Below the pieces are notes generated by a model. It was not told the DNA's origin. It made no database searches and worked only from the letters and a program-made list of their open reading frames with translations. From Bacteroidaceae bacterium (GTDB lineage: Bacteria; Bacteroidota; Bacteroidia; Bacteroidales; Bacteroidaceae), in the NCBI GenBank assembly GCA_017448965.1, contig JAFSKK010000061.1, positions 89,738 to 153,737 on the forward strand: DNA of 64,000 nt, read 5' to 3'. Position 1 is the stretch's first letter. Each line of letters opens with the position of its first letter. Shown here in pieces: positions 7,685 to 17,279 of the stretch. Both the position numbers and the translations under genes were made by a program.

Positions 7685-9057
7685 GGTTCGTCTTTTTTAG
7701 GGTTCACTTCTTCTGCATCTTTATGTTTATCGAGCGTGGTGAGCTGGATGATGGGCACGGTCGGGGTGCAGCTCCAGCCATTGTACTCGCACACCATCTG
7801 CAGGGGTTCCAGCAGGATGTCGTGGAAGGCGGTCTCCAGACTCTGCTTCATGGTGAAGAGCTCGCGCTTGTCACTGCCGGAGTTGTTCATCTGCGACTTG
7901 CCCGGCACGGCACCCACCAAGTTGGGATGCACGTTGTCGCCATAGCAAATGGTGTTGCTGGCGGCTTGTATGTCCTCATTCCAGTCACCACCCTCTTTCT
8001 CCGTCTCGATGCGCTTCACCACCACATCGTGCTCTTCCTTGCCGTCAGGGTTGACGTAGTACTGGGAAATCCACACCTTGTCCTGGTTGTTGATGCCCAT
8101 ACAGAAGTCGCGGATGTTCTGCTTTTCCTGGTTCACACGCTCCTGAGCCTCTTTGGGGTCAGTGATGCCATCCTCGCGGATGATGCGGTCGTAGTAGTCA
8201 CGGTAAATCTCCACCTGGTATTTGATGCTGGTGGCGTTTTTCAGCTTGGCTCGTTTTCCGATGCTGATGAGACGCTTCTCGTCGTAGCTGCCGCCACGGA
8301 AGATGGCACTGTAATAGGGAATGGGATAATACTGGCAGCCCACCGTGGGGAAACGCATCAGGATGGCAAACTTGCGGTCTTTCACAGGTGCCTTACGTCG
8401 GGTTCCGTCGGGCATCGGCTCACGCGCCATGCGCTGCATCAGGTCGCCCATCGGGTCGCGGAGGTTGAGCAACGGAATGATCTCCACCTTCTCGGGATCC
8501 CCGTCGCGCCAGTCACCATAGAAGACATGAGGGATGACACCCTTGCCGTTTGCTGGCTCCAGACGGCAGTAGCAGGCATCTTTGTGAATGAGGCGGTTGA
8601 TCTGGGAAGCGTCTCGGGAGAGAATGATAACCGCCACACAGAAATAGTAGTATTTCATGTCGGTGGCTTGCTCCAGGAAATATGCCGGCTTTGCCTGACG
8701 GCGCATGAAACGCTTGACATCAGCGGACTCGGTCGGTTTGCCCGTCGCATTGTCGATCATCTGAAGACCGCGACCGTAACAGGTGAGCACATTGAACAGC
8801 TTGTTCTGGCTGGTCACTTCGTCACCACCCACCAGACGCGCTATCTCGAAGGGAAGCTGGTTGTCAATGCCCCAAGGTACATACTGCATCTTTTCGTTGC
8901 CTGGCAAAGGACGGGCATCGTGCTTGCCGGCCAACGAGTCGAAGGTGGTGGTGGTGTCTGCCACGTCCATAATGGCGATGGCCGCATTTGTGCCTGGCAA
9001 GTCGATGATTTCCGATGACACCGGCACATGAGGATAATGCTTCTTTTCTTCTTTCAT
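7681..9057 (-). CDS. Portal-like protein
   Basis: 458 residues. N-terminal ~60 residues are flexible; then a long mixed domain with VGCQYYPIPYYSAIF at about 236-250, and a C-terminal helix-turn pattern (DKRELFTMKQSLETAFHDIL, ~400-420) like the end of portal proteins, where crown helices bind DNA-packaging partners. A portal forms the dodecameric vertex ring through which terminase packs DNA. Start and end overlap both neighbours by 4 bp (amidase upstream, 138-aa protein downstream). Assignment is by overall pattern, not by a decisive motif. It sits 20 kb from the large terminase, which is unusual. Confidence 0.55.
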   Translation of the reverse strand: MKEEKKHYPHVPVSSEIIDLPGTNAAIAIMDVADTTTTFDSLAGKHDARPLPGNEKMQYVPWGIDNQLPFEIARLVGGDEVTSQNKLFNVLTCYGRGLQMIDNATGKPTESADVKRFMRRQAKPAYFLEQATDMKYYYFCVAVIILSRDASQINRLIHKDACYCRLEPANGKGVIPHVFYGDWRDGDPEKVEIIPLLNLRDPMGDLMQRMAREPMPDGTRRKAPVKDRKFAILMRFPTVGCQYYPIPYYSAIFRGGSYDEKRLISIGKRAKLKNATSIKYQVEIYRDYYDRIIREDGITDPKEAQERVNQEKQNIRDFCMGINNQDKVWISQYYVNPDGKEEHDVVVKRIETEKEGGDWNEDIQAASNTICYGDNVHPNLVGAVPGKSQMNNSGSDKRELFTMKQSLETAFHDILLEPLQMVCEYNGWSCTPTVPIIQLTTLDKHKDAEEVNPKKDEP

Positions 9058-9476
9058 AGGTCACAGTATTCTTGGGTTGCGTCAAACGAGGGACAGGCTT
9101 TCTTGGCAAAGTCGCGGTGACCGCGAATCTCAGCATCGGGATAGCGCACCTTCAGGTCGCGGAGCAGCCGGAGCAGCGCCGCCTTCTGCGCCGGGGTGCG
9201 GGTGTCCTTGGGGGTCTTGCCATCGGAGGCCAGGCCGCCGACGTAGCACACGCCGATGCTGGTGGAGTTCTTGCCGTAGCAGTGGGCACCCACCTCCCCT
9301 TCGGGACGACCGACATGGACACTGCCATCGAGATGAACAACATAATGATAGCCACAGCATCGCCAACCGTTTGCACGATGCCATTTATCAATATCCTTCA
9401 CGGTGAAAGCTTTGCCTTCTGGGGTGGCGGCACAATGTACAATGATGTAATTAACTTGATTGATCTTCTTTGCCAT
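9054..9476 (-). CDS. Endolysin, N-acetylmuramoyl-L-alanine amidase (T7 lysozyme type)
   Basis: 140 residues, a single Amidase_2 domain close in size to T7 lysozyme. The zinc ligands expected in the family are present: His14 in IIVHCAAT, His120 in GHRDF and Cys128 in CPSFDA. It cleaves the amide bond between muramic acid and L-alanine in peptidoglycan, releasing progeny or acting in the virion. It has no signal peptide, so it needs a holin or virion delivery. It overlaps the next gene by 4 bp. It is ~12 kb from the holin and spanin genes, so a virion-associated role is also possible. Confidence 0.9.
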   Translation of the reverse strand: MAKKINQVNYIIVHCAATPEGKAFTVKDIDKWHRANGWRCCGYHYVVHLDGSVHVGRPEGEVGAHCYGKNSTSIGVCYVGGLASDGKTPKDTRTPAQKAALLRLLRDLKVRYPDAEIRGHRDFAKKACPSFDATQEYCDL

Positions 9477-10092
9477 TTTCTTTCTGATTTTTATAGGTTC
9501 TTGGTTTTAGAGGTTTATCTTCAGGCAACTCCTCGAAGTCGGTTTCTTCCACCTCTGACTCCTTAATCATCCGCGCCTCCAGACGGGCGGCGACTTTACG
9601 CCAGTCCTTGATAGGCTTGAAGCCAAGGACTGAAGGATCGGTGGATAAGATGAAGGACTGAGGGACAATGTCGCTGTAAGCTGGAGCATCTGCCTCCTCT
9701 TTGTCGAGCTGCATGTATTTGCCGTAGGCGGCAAGCAGACGGGCATAGGCATTGGCATCGTGCTCCTGACGAGCGACCTCAATGCCTTCTTCAAAAAGCT
9801 GACGGAAACGGTATCGGTCATAATCCTTGGTGACTTGGTTTAACGTACCCAGACATATCTTCACCAGACGGATGTCTTCGTAGGCCTGAGTGTCGGAGGT
9901 GAGCTTGTAGCGATGCTTCAGCTCCAGCACCAGATCACGCTCCGTGGTCTTCGGATAACGAAGCCAATAGGCATACATGTCACGGATACGGAGCAGACGG
10001 ATCCGCTGGGGAGCCGTCAGCCCTGCCGTGACCATCTCCTTCTCATCGGCAAAAAGGTAGGTCTGTGTTCGTTGCACTAGTTCAGAGTCCAT
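9451..10092 (-). CDS. Phage packaging or structural protein, small-terminase-like
   Basis: 213 residues from the ATG at 10092, which gives an 11-bp overlap with the gene before; an upstream ATG at 10125 is the alternative. It is helical and charged, with a conserved-looking segment AYWLRYPKTTERDLVLELKH and a polar C-terminal tail. The pattern (helical N-terminal part with a TTERD segment, acidic end) resembles phage proteins annotated as terminase small subunit or packaging-associated, but I cannot confirm this. Its end overlaps the amidase start by 26 bp. Confidence 0.5.
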   Translation of the reverse strand: MDSELVQRTQTYLFADEKEMVTAGLTAPQRIRLLRIRDMYAYWLRYPKTTERDLVLELKHRYKLTSDTQAYEDIRLVKICLGTLNQVTKDYDRYRFRQLFEEGIEVARQEHDANAYARLLAAYGKYMQLDKEEADAPAYSDIVPQSFILSTDPSVLGFKPIKDWRKVAARLEARMIKESEVEETDFEELPEDKPLKPRTYKNQKENGKEDQSS

Positions 10093-10351
10093 CTGAGTAT
10101 ATTCTTTCAAGGTAGGTGACAACATGCTCGGAAGCCGTAGGACTGCCAGCCTGTGCCAGTTCTATATCGTTCTTGCGCACATTCATGGCGATTTCCGCAA
10201 TGGTGCGACGGTATTCCTTTCCTAGCGGCGTGTCCTCTGACAAAAGGGCTCGCAGCTGTCCGACACTCATGTCGAGCAACACAGCCATGTCGCTGATGGG
10301 CGTGAGGGCACGTGCCATGTCAAGCACTTTATTTCTTAATTCTTCAGTCAT
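10082..10351 (-). CDS. Small helix-turn-helix phage protein
   Basis: 89 residues, all helical. Residues ~18-38 (SDMAVLLDMSVGQLRALLSE) read as a helix-turn-helix, as in small terminase N-terminal DNA-binding domains. The second half (KNDIELAQAGSPTASEHVV) is a typical helix pair. It precedes the 213-aa protein, amidase and portal in one operon, which fits a DNA-recognition role in packaging. Regulation of late genes is an alternative. Confidence 0.5.
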   Translation of the reverse strand: MTEELRNKVLDMARALTPISDMAVLLDMSVGQLRALLSEDTPLGKEYRRTIAEIAMNVRKNDIELAQAGSPTASEHVVTYLERIYSDGL

Positions 10352-10364
10352 AAATAACTATCCA

Positions 10365-11654
10365 TTAAAGTGTTTTTTTCAAACTCCATGTAGTACCGTT
10401 ATACGTGTAAACCTTCAGATTTCCAGCCGTATCACTTGAACTTAGAACAAGCCTCGTCATCCTGTTACCTATCAGCATTTCATCAGGTGTCAAATGAAAC
10501 ACCTCGACCTCCGCATCGTTGTGCTTGACGAAGAAGTAAAGTCCACTGGCATTCATCACAAAGCGGGTATTCGTATGCCTGAAGGTCACCGTGCCATCCG
10601 AATCTATGGCATTTGCTCCAATTAGTTTAAGCGCCGTGTTCCTGGCATGTGCATAGATACCATAACCGCCCTCTTCATTAGACAGGTAGATGTTGGCATT
10701 ACGAGCCAATTCAGTCGTGGTGGTGGAAACGCATGTGTATGAGTTGTTATTGACTCCGAAATACAGCTTGCCATCCTTGGCCTCAAATTTATCACCGGAT
10801 ATGCTCAGATTTCCGAAATAGCCGGCATCGGCATTCACAGTCCCCTTGATTTCCGCATTCATACAGCGGAGAAATCCTGTCAAGAAATCAATCAAGATGT
10901 TGGGTGTGAAGTCACCTCCAGCTTCGGTAGGAGCGCTGTATTGGCCTGGTGTATTGATGACTGTGTTCCCACGCTTTCCATACTGTGAGAACATATAGTT
11001 CCCATGGAACACTGCTTTGCCAATCAGACCGAGATTCGCCATCAGAATCTGGGTGAAGATGGGGGTGTACCCTTCAAAAAGAAGCCAGTTCCCGCCATTG
11101 TTGGCAACGTCTGTCGAAGGCTTGACACCTTTGACAGCCCCCACTTTCTTCAGCACATAGTACAGCTGTCCGTCCAGCACATAAGGAGCGAGAACCCCAT
11201 TGTTCGTATAAGTGACCGTCGCATCATATTCACCAGCTGGAACAGGCAGGGCATTCACGACCGATTCCCCTTTTGCTCCATCCATGACCACGGGAACCGT
11301 GCAACGTGCCACGATGCCCTCACCCGTCACGCCAAGTATACACTCGAAGCGGACACACAGCGGGTTGTTGGTTCCTGTCGTATTGGTGCTGAAGGTGACA
11401 GACCCATTGCCAGTAGTTGAATACCGCGCCACGCCATTCTCATCATATCCAACCAATGCGATGAGACCATTATATGCGGTTCTGGTACCACCGACAATCT
11501 TGTATGCCGTGACGGTGCAACTCGTCGAGATGGTGCGAGTTGCATTCGTCTTCAGTTGCGTGACAGAAGGGATGAGCTGATAAGTTACAGCTGCATCTCC
11601 ATCTTCTCCGTCTTTTGGAGCTGGTATGAGCGTATCTGTAGCGGTAAGTTTCAT
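10365..11654 (-). CDS. Tail fibre / baseplate adhesin
   Basis: 429 residues. The N-terminal part has the GEDGDAAV..YQLIPS pattern and a GAKGES collagen-like bit typical of tail-tip proteins of Bacteroides phages. The middle (~215-330) is glycine/asparagine-rich and beta-type with helix-like repeats (NADAGYFGNLSISGDKF), a common fibre shaft pattern. The end is a small beta domain. It probably contacts the host surface. First of five consecutive fibre/baseplate genes with 2-3 bp spacing or small overlaps. Confidence 0.6.
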   Translation of the reverse strand: MKLTATDTLIPAPKDGEDGDAAVTYQLIPSVTQLKTNATRTISTSCTVTAYKIVGGTRTAYNGLIALVGYDENGVARYSTTGNGSVTFSTNTTGTNNPLCVRFECILGVTGEGIVARCTVPVVMDGAKGESVVNALPVPAGEYDATVTYTNNGVLAPYVLDGQLYYVLKKVGAVKGVKPSTDVANNGGNWLLFEGYTPIFTQILMANLGLIGKAVFHGNYMFSQYGKRGNTVINTPGQYSAPTEAGGDFTPNILIDFLTGFLRCMNAEIKGTVNADAGYFGNLSISGDKFEAKDGKLYFGVNNNSYTCVSTTTTELARNANIYLSNEEGGYGIYAHARNTALKLIGANAIDSDGTVTFRHTNTRFVMNASGLYFFVKHNDAEVEVFHLTPDEMLIGNRMTRLVLSSSDTAGNLKVYTYNGTTWSLKKTL

Positions 11655-11656
11655 GT

Positions 11657-12742
11657 CTAAGTATTCTTGTTAGCGGTGATGTGGGTGGTGAGTTCCCCAT
11701 GCTGCAGCAGCTCCGCATGGGTGACGGAGAAAGTGGCAGCAGTGGCGGAACGGACAACATTTTTGTCGTTGTCACGAAGCACGAAACTGAACGTCCATCC
11801 TGTCTGGACAACATTGCCTTCACGTTTCATCACAGTGGGCGTGTAGGTGACTGTGTCGCCATCCTTCACCAGATTGCTGGCTTGGGAACGGCCAATGTTG
11901 ATAAAGTAAGGGTCGTGAGTGTCGGACACCTGAATGCCTCCCCAATAGTTGTTGTTGTTATACACAACCTTGGCAAAGTACTCCTCGGTGCCTTCCACCG
12001 CTCCATCGTAGAGCTTGAGCGTCTGACCGTTGTTGGATATCTCAGTGATGCCAGCCTGATGGGTGACCTGCTGCATACCTGAGGCTGTGACACGCCACCA
12101 TGTGTAGGTGCCTTCCAGGACACTCACACCACGATTGGCCAACGAGGCAGTCAGTTGAAGCCATTCGGCATCGTTGTCTATCACAGTGTCACCGTCGATA
12201 GTGTTGCCGCTGCCGTCACCGCTCATGCTGTTGATGATCACCTCGAAGATGTCACCCACACTTTCACGCACAGGGAACTCACCATGACTGGTGACTTCGA
12301 TGCCACCAAACTTGCCCACGAAATAGATGGTCACATCGTTCAAGTCGTCGGCATCAGCCGGACAGCCAATCAACTCCAGTGCAGGGAAGGTCTGCCCGGT
12401 CAAGGTGACGGTGGTGGCTCTGAAGATGTTGCGGAACTTCTCAACCACAGTGGAGCCACCCTGAGAGGAAAGGATGGCAGCGGAGGATACGCCTGGAGCA
12501 TTGAGATACCACTGGTACTGACCAGCATCCGGAACAAGGAACCTGCCTTGACCTGATGAATAGTTGTGCGGAAACAACTTTATCTTAGTAGCCAGGTCGG
12601 CATAGTTGGGTGTGAACGCATGGGTGGATGGGTTATAATACAAAGTACGTCCTATGCCTGTGGGCAAGACGAAATTCATGCCAGGAACGATGGTGTCACC
12701 ATCGACAATGGCTTGCAGGGTGTCAATCGCACTAATGTACAT
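11657..12742 (-). CDS. Tail fibre / baseplate structural protein
   Basis: 361 residues, beta-rich, with Ig-like stretches at the C terminus (VKDGDTVTYTPTVMKREGN). It shares the style of the neighbouring fibre proteins but no decisive motif is visible. It lies 2 bp from the next gene, so the two are co-translated. Probably part of the distal tail. Confidence 0.55.
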   Translation of the reverse strand: MYISAIDTLQAIVDGDTIVPGMNFVLPTGIGRTLYYNPSTHAFTPNYADLATKIKLFPHNYSSGQGRFLVPDAGQYQWYLNAPGVSSAAILSSQGGSTVVEKFRNIFRATTVTLTGQTFPALELIGCPADADDLNDVTIYFVGKFGGIEVTSHGEFPVRESVGDIFEVIINSMSGDGSGNTIDGDTVIDNDAEWLQLTASLANRGVSVLEGTYTWWRVTASGMQQVTHQAGITEISNNGQTLKLYDGAVEGTEEYFAKVVYNNNNYWGGIQVSDTHDPYFINIGRSQASNLVKDGDTVTYTPTVMKREGNVVQTGWTFSFVLRDNDKNVVRSATAATFSVTHAELLQHGELTTHITANKNT

Positions 12743-12744
12743 GG

Positions 12745-12954
12745 CTATCTTTCTATTAGATGGTTATACGTTTCTTTACATTCCTCTATGGACATCTCAA
12801 CAGCACCGTCATGCAGAGCTTCTTCACGACCGTATGCGCGAATGTCCTGAGAGGAAAGGATATAAAGACCTTCGGGGGTCTGAAGACGAATTTCGGTCAG
12901 ATGAAGATGATCTGCCACCGACTTGGGCGAGAGGTAAACTTTTACAGGCTTCAT
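12745..12954 (-). CDS. Small phage protein between fibre genes
   Basis: 69 residues, mixed charged, no membrane segment. It overlaps the upstream fibre gene by 4 bp (ATGA) and ends 2 bp before the next. Proteins of this size between fibre genes are often fibre-assembly chaperones. I do not recognise it. Confidence 0.5.
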   Translation of the reverse strand: MKPVKVYLSPKSVADHLHLTEIRLQTPEGLYILSSQDIRAYGREEALHDGAVEMSIEECKETYNHLIER

Positions 12955-14087
12955 GATTCTTTAGGTATTTGGATGCATACGGTTTTACCATCAATCTGGA
13001 CTTCCTTGTTGCCTATAGTGACAGCACGGAGTGCAGTCCGCTCTTTTGTCTCAATGCCAAACACCGGAATGACGTTAGGATCCTTGCCGGCAATGCTGGC
13101 AGGAACGACAACAGTTTCACCATAGCCAACCACGGTCTGGGGAGCACCACGCTCATTAGTGGTGAACACATGGGTGATGTCAAAGTACTTGGCAGGATCT
13201 ACCACCTGCCCCTTGTCTGTGTCAACGATGGCCATCACCTCAAATTCATCCGTGTCGGGACGAACAAACTTGCCACGAGTGATGACACAACGGTCATCCC
13301 AAGCACCATACCAGCGATACATCTTGACACGCTTGCGGAGACGTTTATCCGGATTGAGCACGTGCCACACCTCACAAACCAGGACCTCCCTGTCAATGTA
13401 ACGGCGGTCAATGGTGATGCTGTCGTTTGTGATGGCATCGACAAAAATGTCGTTGGTGGACGAGGCGACATTCAGAACCCGATTGGTCTTGTCCCAAATT
13501 TGCCAGCGACAAAATGCATTCACCCCATCGATGGGGATGATATCTTCACCATTGCGCAAGGTGGCATGAATGGTGCGCTGACCGAAGTTCTTGAAGGGAG
13601 AAATAGGCATCTTGTCCGCCACATCCAACTCCAAGGAAAGTTTGAGGTCAGCACTTCGGGTACTGGTGAGCGTAAGCTGGTGCTGCTTGCGGTAGATGCG
13701 TTGGGTGCGCGGATCGATGAAAGCACAGGAGAAATAAAGATGCAAGGGGGCGTAATCCTCCACATTACGCCGTACGGTAAGCCTACCAGCTTCACCCAGG
13801 GTGAATCCTGATGTGCTGGAGGTGATACGCTTTGTCTCATCGCTGTCGTCAGTGGCAAGGTACCAGCGACAGTCTATCAGATTAGAGGATTGGTCACTGA
13901 CTGTAATGATACCGTCTGGATCGGAGACTTCCAAATGTGGGGAAAGCACTAACGGGGTGACGGAACGGTCTGGATCAAAGTCACCGCTCAACTCATCAAT
14001 ACGCTGAGTGAGAGAACCGCCTAGCATGTCCATCGTGAGGGCAATGCTCAAAGGCTGGTAGAGGATGTAGGCACTGTCTGTTTTCAT
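12951..14087 (-). CDS. Tail fibre / baseplate structural protein
   Basis: 378 residues, almost all beta-type, with an early helix (MLGGSLTQRIDELSG) and several jelly-roll-like stretches ending in a proline-rich beta tail. No signal peptide. Its stop directly precedes the ATG of the small protein at 12954 (ATGA). Role inferred from neighbourhood in the fibre cluster. Confidence 0.5.
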   Translation of the reverse strand: MKTDSAYILYQPLSIALTMDMLGGSLTQRIDELSGDFDPDRSVTPLVLSPHLEVSDPDGIITVSDQSSNLIDCRWYLATDDSDETKRITSSTSGFTLGEAGRLTVRRNVEDYAPLHLYFSCAFIDPRTQRIYRKQHQLTLTSTRSADLKLSLELDVADKMPISPFKNFGQRTIHATLRNGEDIIPIDGVNAFCRWQIWDKTNRVLNVASSTNDIFVDAITNDSITIDRRYIDREVLVCEVWHVLNPDKRLRKRVKMYRWYGAWDDRCVITRGKFVRPDTDEFEVMAIVDTDKGQVVDPAKYFDITHVFTTNERGAPQTVVGYGETVVVPASIAGKDPNVIPVFGIETKERTALRAVTIGNKEVQIDGKTVCIQIPKES

Positions 14088-15548
14088 TTACATGTTGAAT
14101 GTAAGGGTTTCTGAATAAGTTTCACCATCACGGAGGAACACGGTGCAGCGAAAGGCCACCTGCTTGGTGTCATACCAGTTGGATGGCATGTCCCTGGGGG
14201 TGATATCGAGGGTGGTGGAGGCGGAGGCATGTTCGGTGTTCCACAGAAGATCCTCGGCGGTCAGACCGCTCTCACGCGTCCACTCCACCTGAGAGGCATC
14301 CACGCTAATGTCCATCTCGCCATGCTTCAGGATGAAACCAAGCGTGGTGTATTCCTGCCCGTAGCGGAAGAATCGCCCTTTGGTGCTGGTGATGGTCAAC
14401 GTGAAGTTGCTGTCACCCACAATGCAGACCCACTGCGTGTTGTTCCAACGAGGGGCAAGCCCGATGGTGGCTGCCGCTGACATACAGCGCCAGCAGCACG
14501 ATTTCCACCACACTTGATGCTGCACGTACTTGTGGGAGGCTGCGTCATAGCCACGGATGTACTGCGCGGTGGCATCCCACAGGCCAAGGTCAATCACTTC
14601 ATAGGTGGGATTGCCCTCAAAGTCGATGCGGAGCAAGTCCTGAATAATGGCACCACGGGCAAAAATGTAGGGATGGCTGTAGTTGATGGGCAAGCCATTG
14701 AAGAGCGTGAGGTGCTTGGGACGACCGATGCTCAGGTAGTAGTTGCTCTCATCGAGGATGGGCTTGGTCACACCTTCCAGATACATGATGACTCCCTCGT
14801 AAGAGGAGATGTACCAGCAGCTCTGACGCTCATCGTTCGTCTGATTGCCACGACGGCTAATGTTCATGGACACCTCTGGAGGGAAGTTGACTCCTGCAGG
14901 CACCTCATCATCGGGATAGAGGGACACTGTCAGCTGGTTGGCCGAACGGTTGACGGAGTTAACACGGAACCACGAGGTGCGGTAGCTGCCATCGGCAAGC
15001 AGAGAGTTGAGAGAGCCAAACACCACGTCGTTGTCCTGGAAGGAGGTGAAGTCGTAGTCCCAGCGCTTGCGCATGGTCAGAAGGTAAGTGCCTGGTTCTA
15101 TCTCCGACACACTCTCTATGGTGCCGCTATCGGTGAAGACAGTGTCTCCCTCCACGGCATTGAGACGGTTGATGATGAGTTCCATGAACATGGCATAACT
15201 GCGCACCTTCAGACTCTCCACCTCCGCATGACCTTGTGCGTCGATGGCTGCTCCCTTGCCTTCCGTGATGCTCTCGATGAATCTGCCGAAAGTGGCACCT
15301 TGTGCTGCCGTGATGGTGCCATTGGCCACCAACCCTTGGGCAAAGGTGATGATGCCCTGTGCCATATCGGCCACATCCTTGCGGAGGAAGTACTGGGACA
15401 GCTGCTCCACGTCCGACACTTCCAAGGCACGGACGATACGCAACAGCAGACCACCAACACGCTGGGCAGTGTTGGCACCAATCCTCGTTTCGTCACGCAC
15501 CTGGACGGCAAGGCTGGCAAGTTCGTCGATGGTCTGCTGGTTTGCCAT
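14088..15548 (-). CDS. Tail fibre, probable receptor-binding protein
   Basis: 486 residues from the ATG at 15548; an ATG six codons upstream is possible. Residues 1-55 are a helical bundle-forming segment (ANQQTIDELASLAVQVRDET) typical of fibre N termini that attach to the baseplate. Residues ~70-110 contain alternating small residues, and the rest is a large beta domain with many Trp/Tyr/Asn, as in carbohydrate-binding fibre tips. It adjoins the next gene by one base. Confidence 0.55.
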   Translation of the reverse strand: MANQQTIDELASLAVQVRDETRIGANTAQRVGGLLLRIVRALEVSDVEQLSQYFLRKDVADMAQGIITFAQGLVANGTITAAQGATFGRFIESITEGKGAAIDAQGHAEVESLKVRSYAMFMELIINRLNAVEGDTVFTDSGTIESVSEIEPGTYLLTMRKRWDYDFTSFQDNDVVFGSLNSLLADGSYRTSWFRVNSVNRSANQLTVSLYPDDEVPAGVNFPPEVSMNISRRGNQTNDERQSCWYISSYEGVIMYLEGVTKPILDESNYYLSIGRPKHLTLFNGLPINYSHPYIFARGAIIQDLLRIDFEGNPTYEVIDLGLWDATAQYIRGYDAASHKYVQHQVWWKSCCWRCMSAAATIGLAPRWNNTQWVCIVGDSNFTLTITSTKGRFFRYGQEYTTLGFILKHGEMDISVDASQVEWTRESGLTAEDLLWNTEHASASTTLDITPRDMPSNWYDTKQVAFRCTVFLRDGETYSETLTFNM

Positions 15549-15599
15549 AAGCTTTTGTTTTTTCAAAGGTAAGGCTTTCCCGTGAGTCTGGAAAAGACA

Positions 15600-16049
15600 C
15601 TACTTTTCGGAGATGATATCGAAAAGCCCCACGAAACGGTTGCCGATGATGCCCTGCATGGCATCGGCCATGACACGGCAGCTGATGTACCACGATATGG
15701 AAAACCATGGACGACGCTCACGCTGCTTGCCAAGACCATGCTCGATGCGGTAGGTGGGGTCGAGGATGTCCAACTGGCCAAAAGAGTTGCGCTTGCCTTC
15801 ACCCTTGGGGTTGTCCTTGCGATAGTAGCCATTGCCCACTCCCCTGTCCTGACAGATGCCATAGTAGAGAATCTGAAAGGCTATCTGAGAACTGATGTCA
15901 CTGACTGTCGCCACACCTGAAGGGAGAGAACGCAAACGCCCCGTGTCAATGACTCCGAAACGGTCAATGTTGTCACCCCATATCTGAGTCATCTTGTCTG
16001 TCCACAGACGGGTGTAGCGCCCGATATCTTCCTGAAGCTCGTCGGTCAT
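15600..16049 (-). CDS. Head-tail joining or minor tail protein
   Basis: 149 residues from the ATG at 16049, chosen because it forms an ATGA overlap with the gene before (another ATG lies two codons upstream). Mixed alpha/beta with several Trp/Tyr and a C-terminal helix. Size and position between capsid genes and fibres fit an HK97 gp10-like or neck protein. No clear motif. Confidence 0.45.
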   Translation of the reverse strand: MTDELQEDIGRYTRLWTDKMTQIWGDNIDRFGVIDTGRLRSLPSGVATVSDISSQIAFQILYYGICQDRGVGNGYYRKDNPKGEGKRNSFGQLDILDPTYRIEHGLGKQRERRPWFSISWYISCRVMADAMQGIIGNRFVGLFDIISEK

Positions 16050-16543
16050 AGCCATTCATCTGCATTGTAGGAGAGATCGACGGGTTCGTCGATGTTCACC
16101 ATGAAGTATAAGCCAGTGCAGCCACTCATGAAATGACTGCCGATATCGGTGGTGGTCATGCGGTCAACACCCAAGTAGGTGAGTTCACTCTGAAGGGCTG
16201 CTTCGTCCATGATGAAACGGGACTGAAACTGACGCATCAGATTACGGCACTGGGCAAGCTTCTGCTGACGGTCTCCTTCATCGCCAAAGGCGCAGCGCAT
16301 CAGGATGAAGACGGTAAAGGTTCGACGCTGAAACCAACCACCGCCATGCTGCACCGTCTGTCCTGGAGTGATGTCGTCAGTGGCCACGAAGTTGGCAGTA
16401 CTCAGAAATCCATCGAGCACCCCCTGCAGACCGTTGATGCCCGTACAGGTGCAGGGCTTGAAGTGAAGCTGCTGGGCGAGACGGTTCTGCTCGACGAGAC
16501 TTGCCATATAGGCATGGAAATCAAAGAGGCTTTCGGTATTCAT
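16046..16543 (-). CDS. Minor tail / tail-terminator-like protein
   Basis: 165 residues, alpha/beta, with aromatic-rich strands near the C terminus (GLYFMVNIDEPVDLSYN) that resemble tail-terminator proteins. It stands between the capsid-side genes and the joining protein. Family not recognised with certainty. Confidence 0.4.
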   Translation of the reverse strand: MNTESLFDFHAYMASLVEQNRLAQQLHFKPCTCTGINGLQGVLDGFLSTANFVATDDITPGQTVQHGGGWFQRRTFTVFILMRCAFGDEGDRQQKLAQCRNLMRQFQSRFIMDEAALQSELTYLGVDRMTTTDIGSHFMSGCTGLYFMVNIDEPVDLSYNADEWL

Positions 16544-16544
16544 G

Positions 16545-17279
16545 CTATTTCTTATTAAGAAGTTCTTTCATTTCTCGGGCTTCACGGGCTTTGGCATCCA
16601 ACTCGGTGAGGGCTCGCCAACAATCTGATTGCAAGACCTGTGCCTCCTTGGTGATATCTCCACCTGTCAAAGCACGGATCTCGGCATCGACCACTTCAAG
16701 CATGGAAGGCTGCTCGGTGGTTTCTCCACCTGCAGGGTGGAAGAACTCAGACCACTGCTGGGCAAACACCTGCTTCACCGAGGTCATCCACTGAAGGATG
16801 TTGTAACGCTCGAAGGGACGCAATGGCTTGTGGGCTTCAGCTGAAGGGTAGAGCATGGGGAACATGGCATCCAGCGCCTTTTCATCCTTGCTCTGAAGAT
16901 AACCCTGATACAAGCTTTCAAGGTTGATGTAGGTGTTGAAGGGCACCCCATGAAGCAGGGCATCAACAGCTGTTCGACCTTGCACTGTGGACAGACGGAC
17001 AGGAACGGACGGCACGTCATGCAGCCAGTCGAGCACAGAAGAGGCAGCGGCGATATCTTCACTCGGTATGCCTACCCACCAGCTGCCATCGCCCAGCTGC
17101 TGGGAAGCCAGACGGCAAAACAGGTATTGACGGGCAGTTTCGGCATCAAACACACAAAGCACCGTGAAGGCATAACGAAGCTGCTGCTCATCCAACTCTG
17201 ACCACGATGTAGGCATGGTAAGCTGCACGGTGCGCGTTTCACCCGAAGAAGAAGGTGGAGTGCTCTTGCTTGTTTTCAT
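16545..17279 (-). CDS. Phage hypothetical, head-tail connector region
   Basis: 244 residues from the ATG at 17279. The open frame continues upstream, but that part lies inside the end of the previous gene. After a Ser/Thr/Pro-rich tail of ~18 residues the protein is helical, with PTSWSELDEQQLRYAFTVL and a coiled end (ELDAKAREAREMKELLNKK). It overlaps the previous gene by 41 bp. Phage-specific, function unknown. Confidence 0.5.
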   Translation of the reverse strand: MKTSKSTPPSSSGETRTVQLTMPTSWSELDEQQLRYAFTVLCVFDAETARQYLFCRLASQQLGDGSWWVGIPSEDIAAASSVLDWLHDVPSVPVRLSTVQGRTAVDALLHGVPFNTYINLESLYQGYLQSKDEKALDAMFPMLYPSAEAHKPLRPFERYNILQWMTSVKQVFAQQWSEFFHPAGGETTEQPSMLEVVDAEIRALTGGDITKEAQVLQSDCWRALTELDAKAREAREMKELLNKK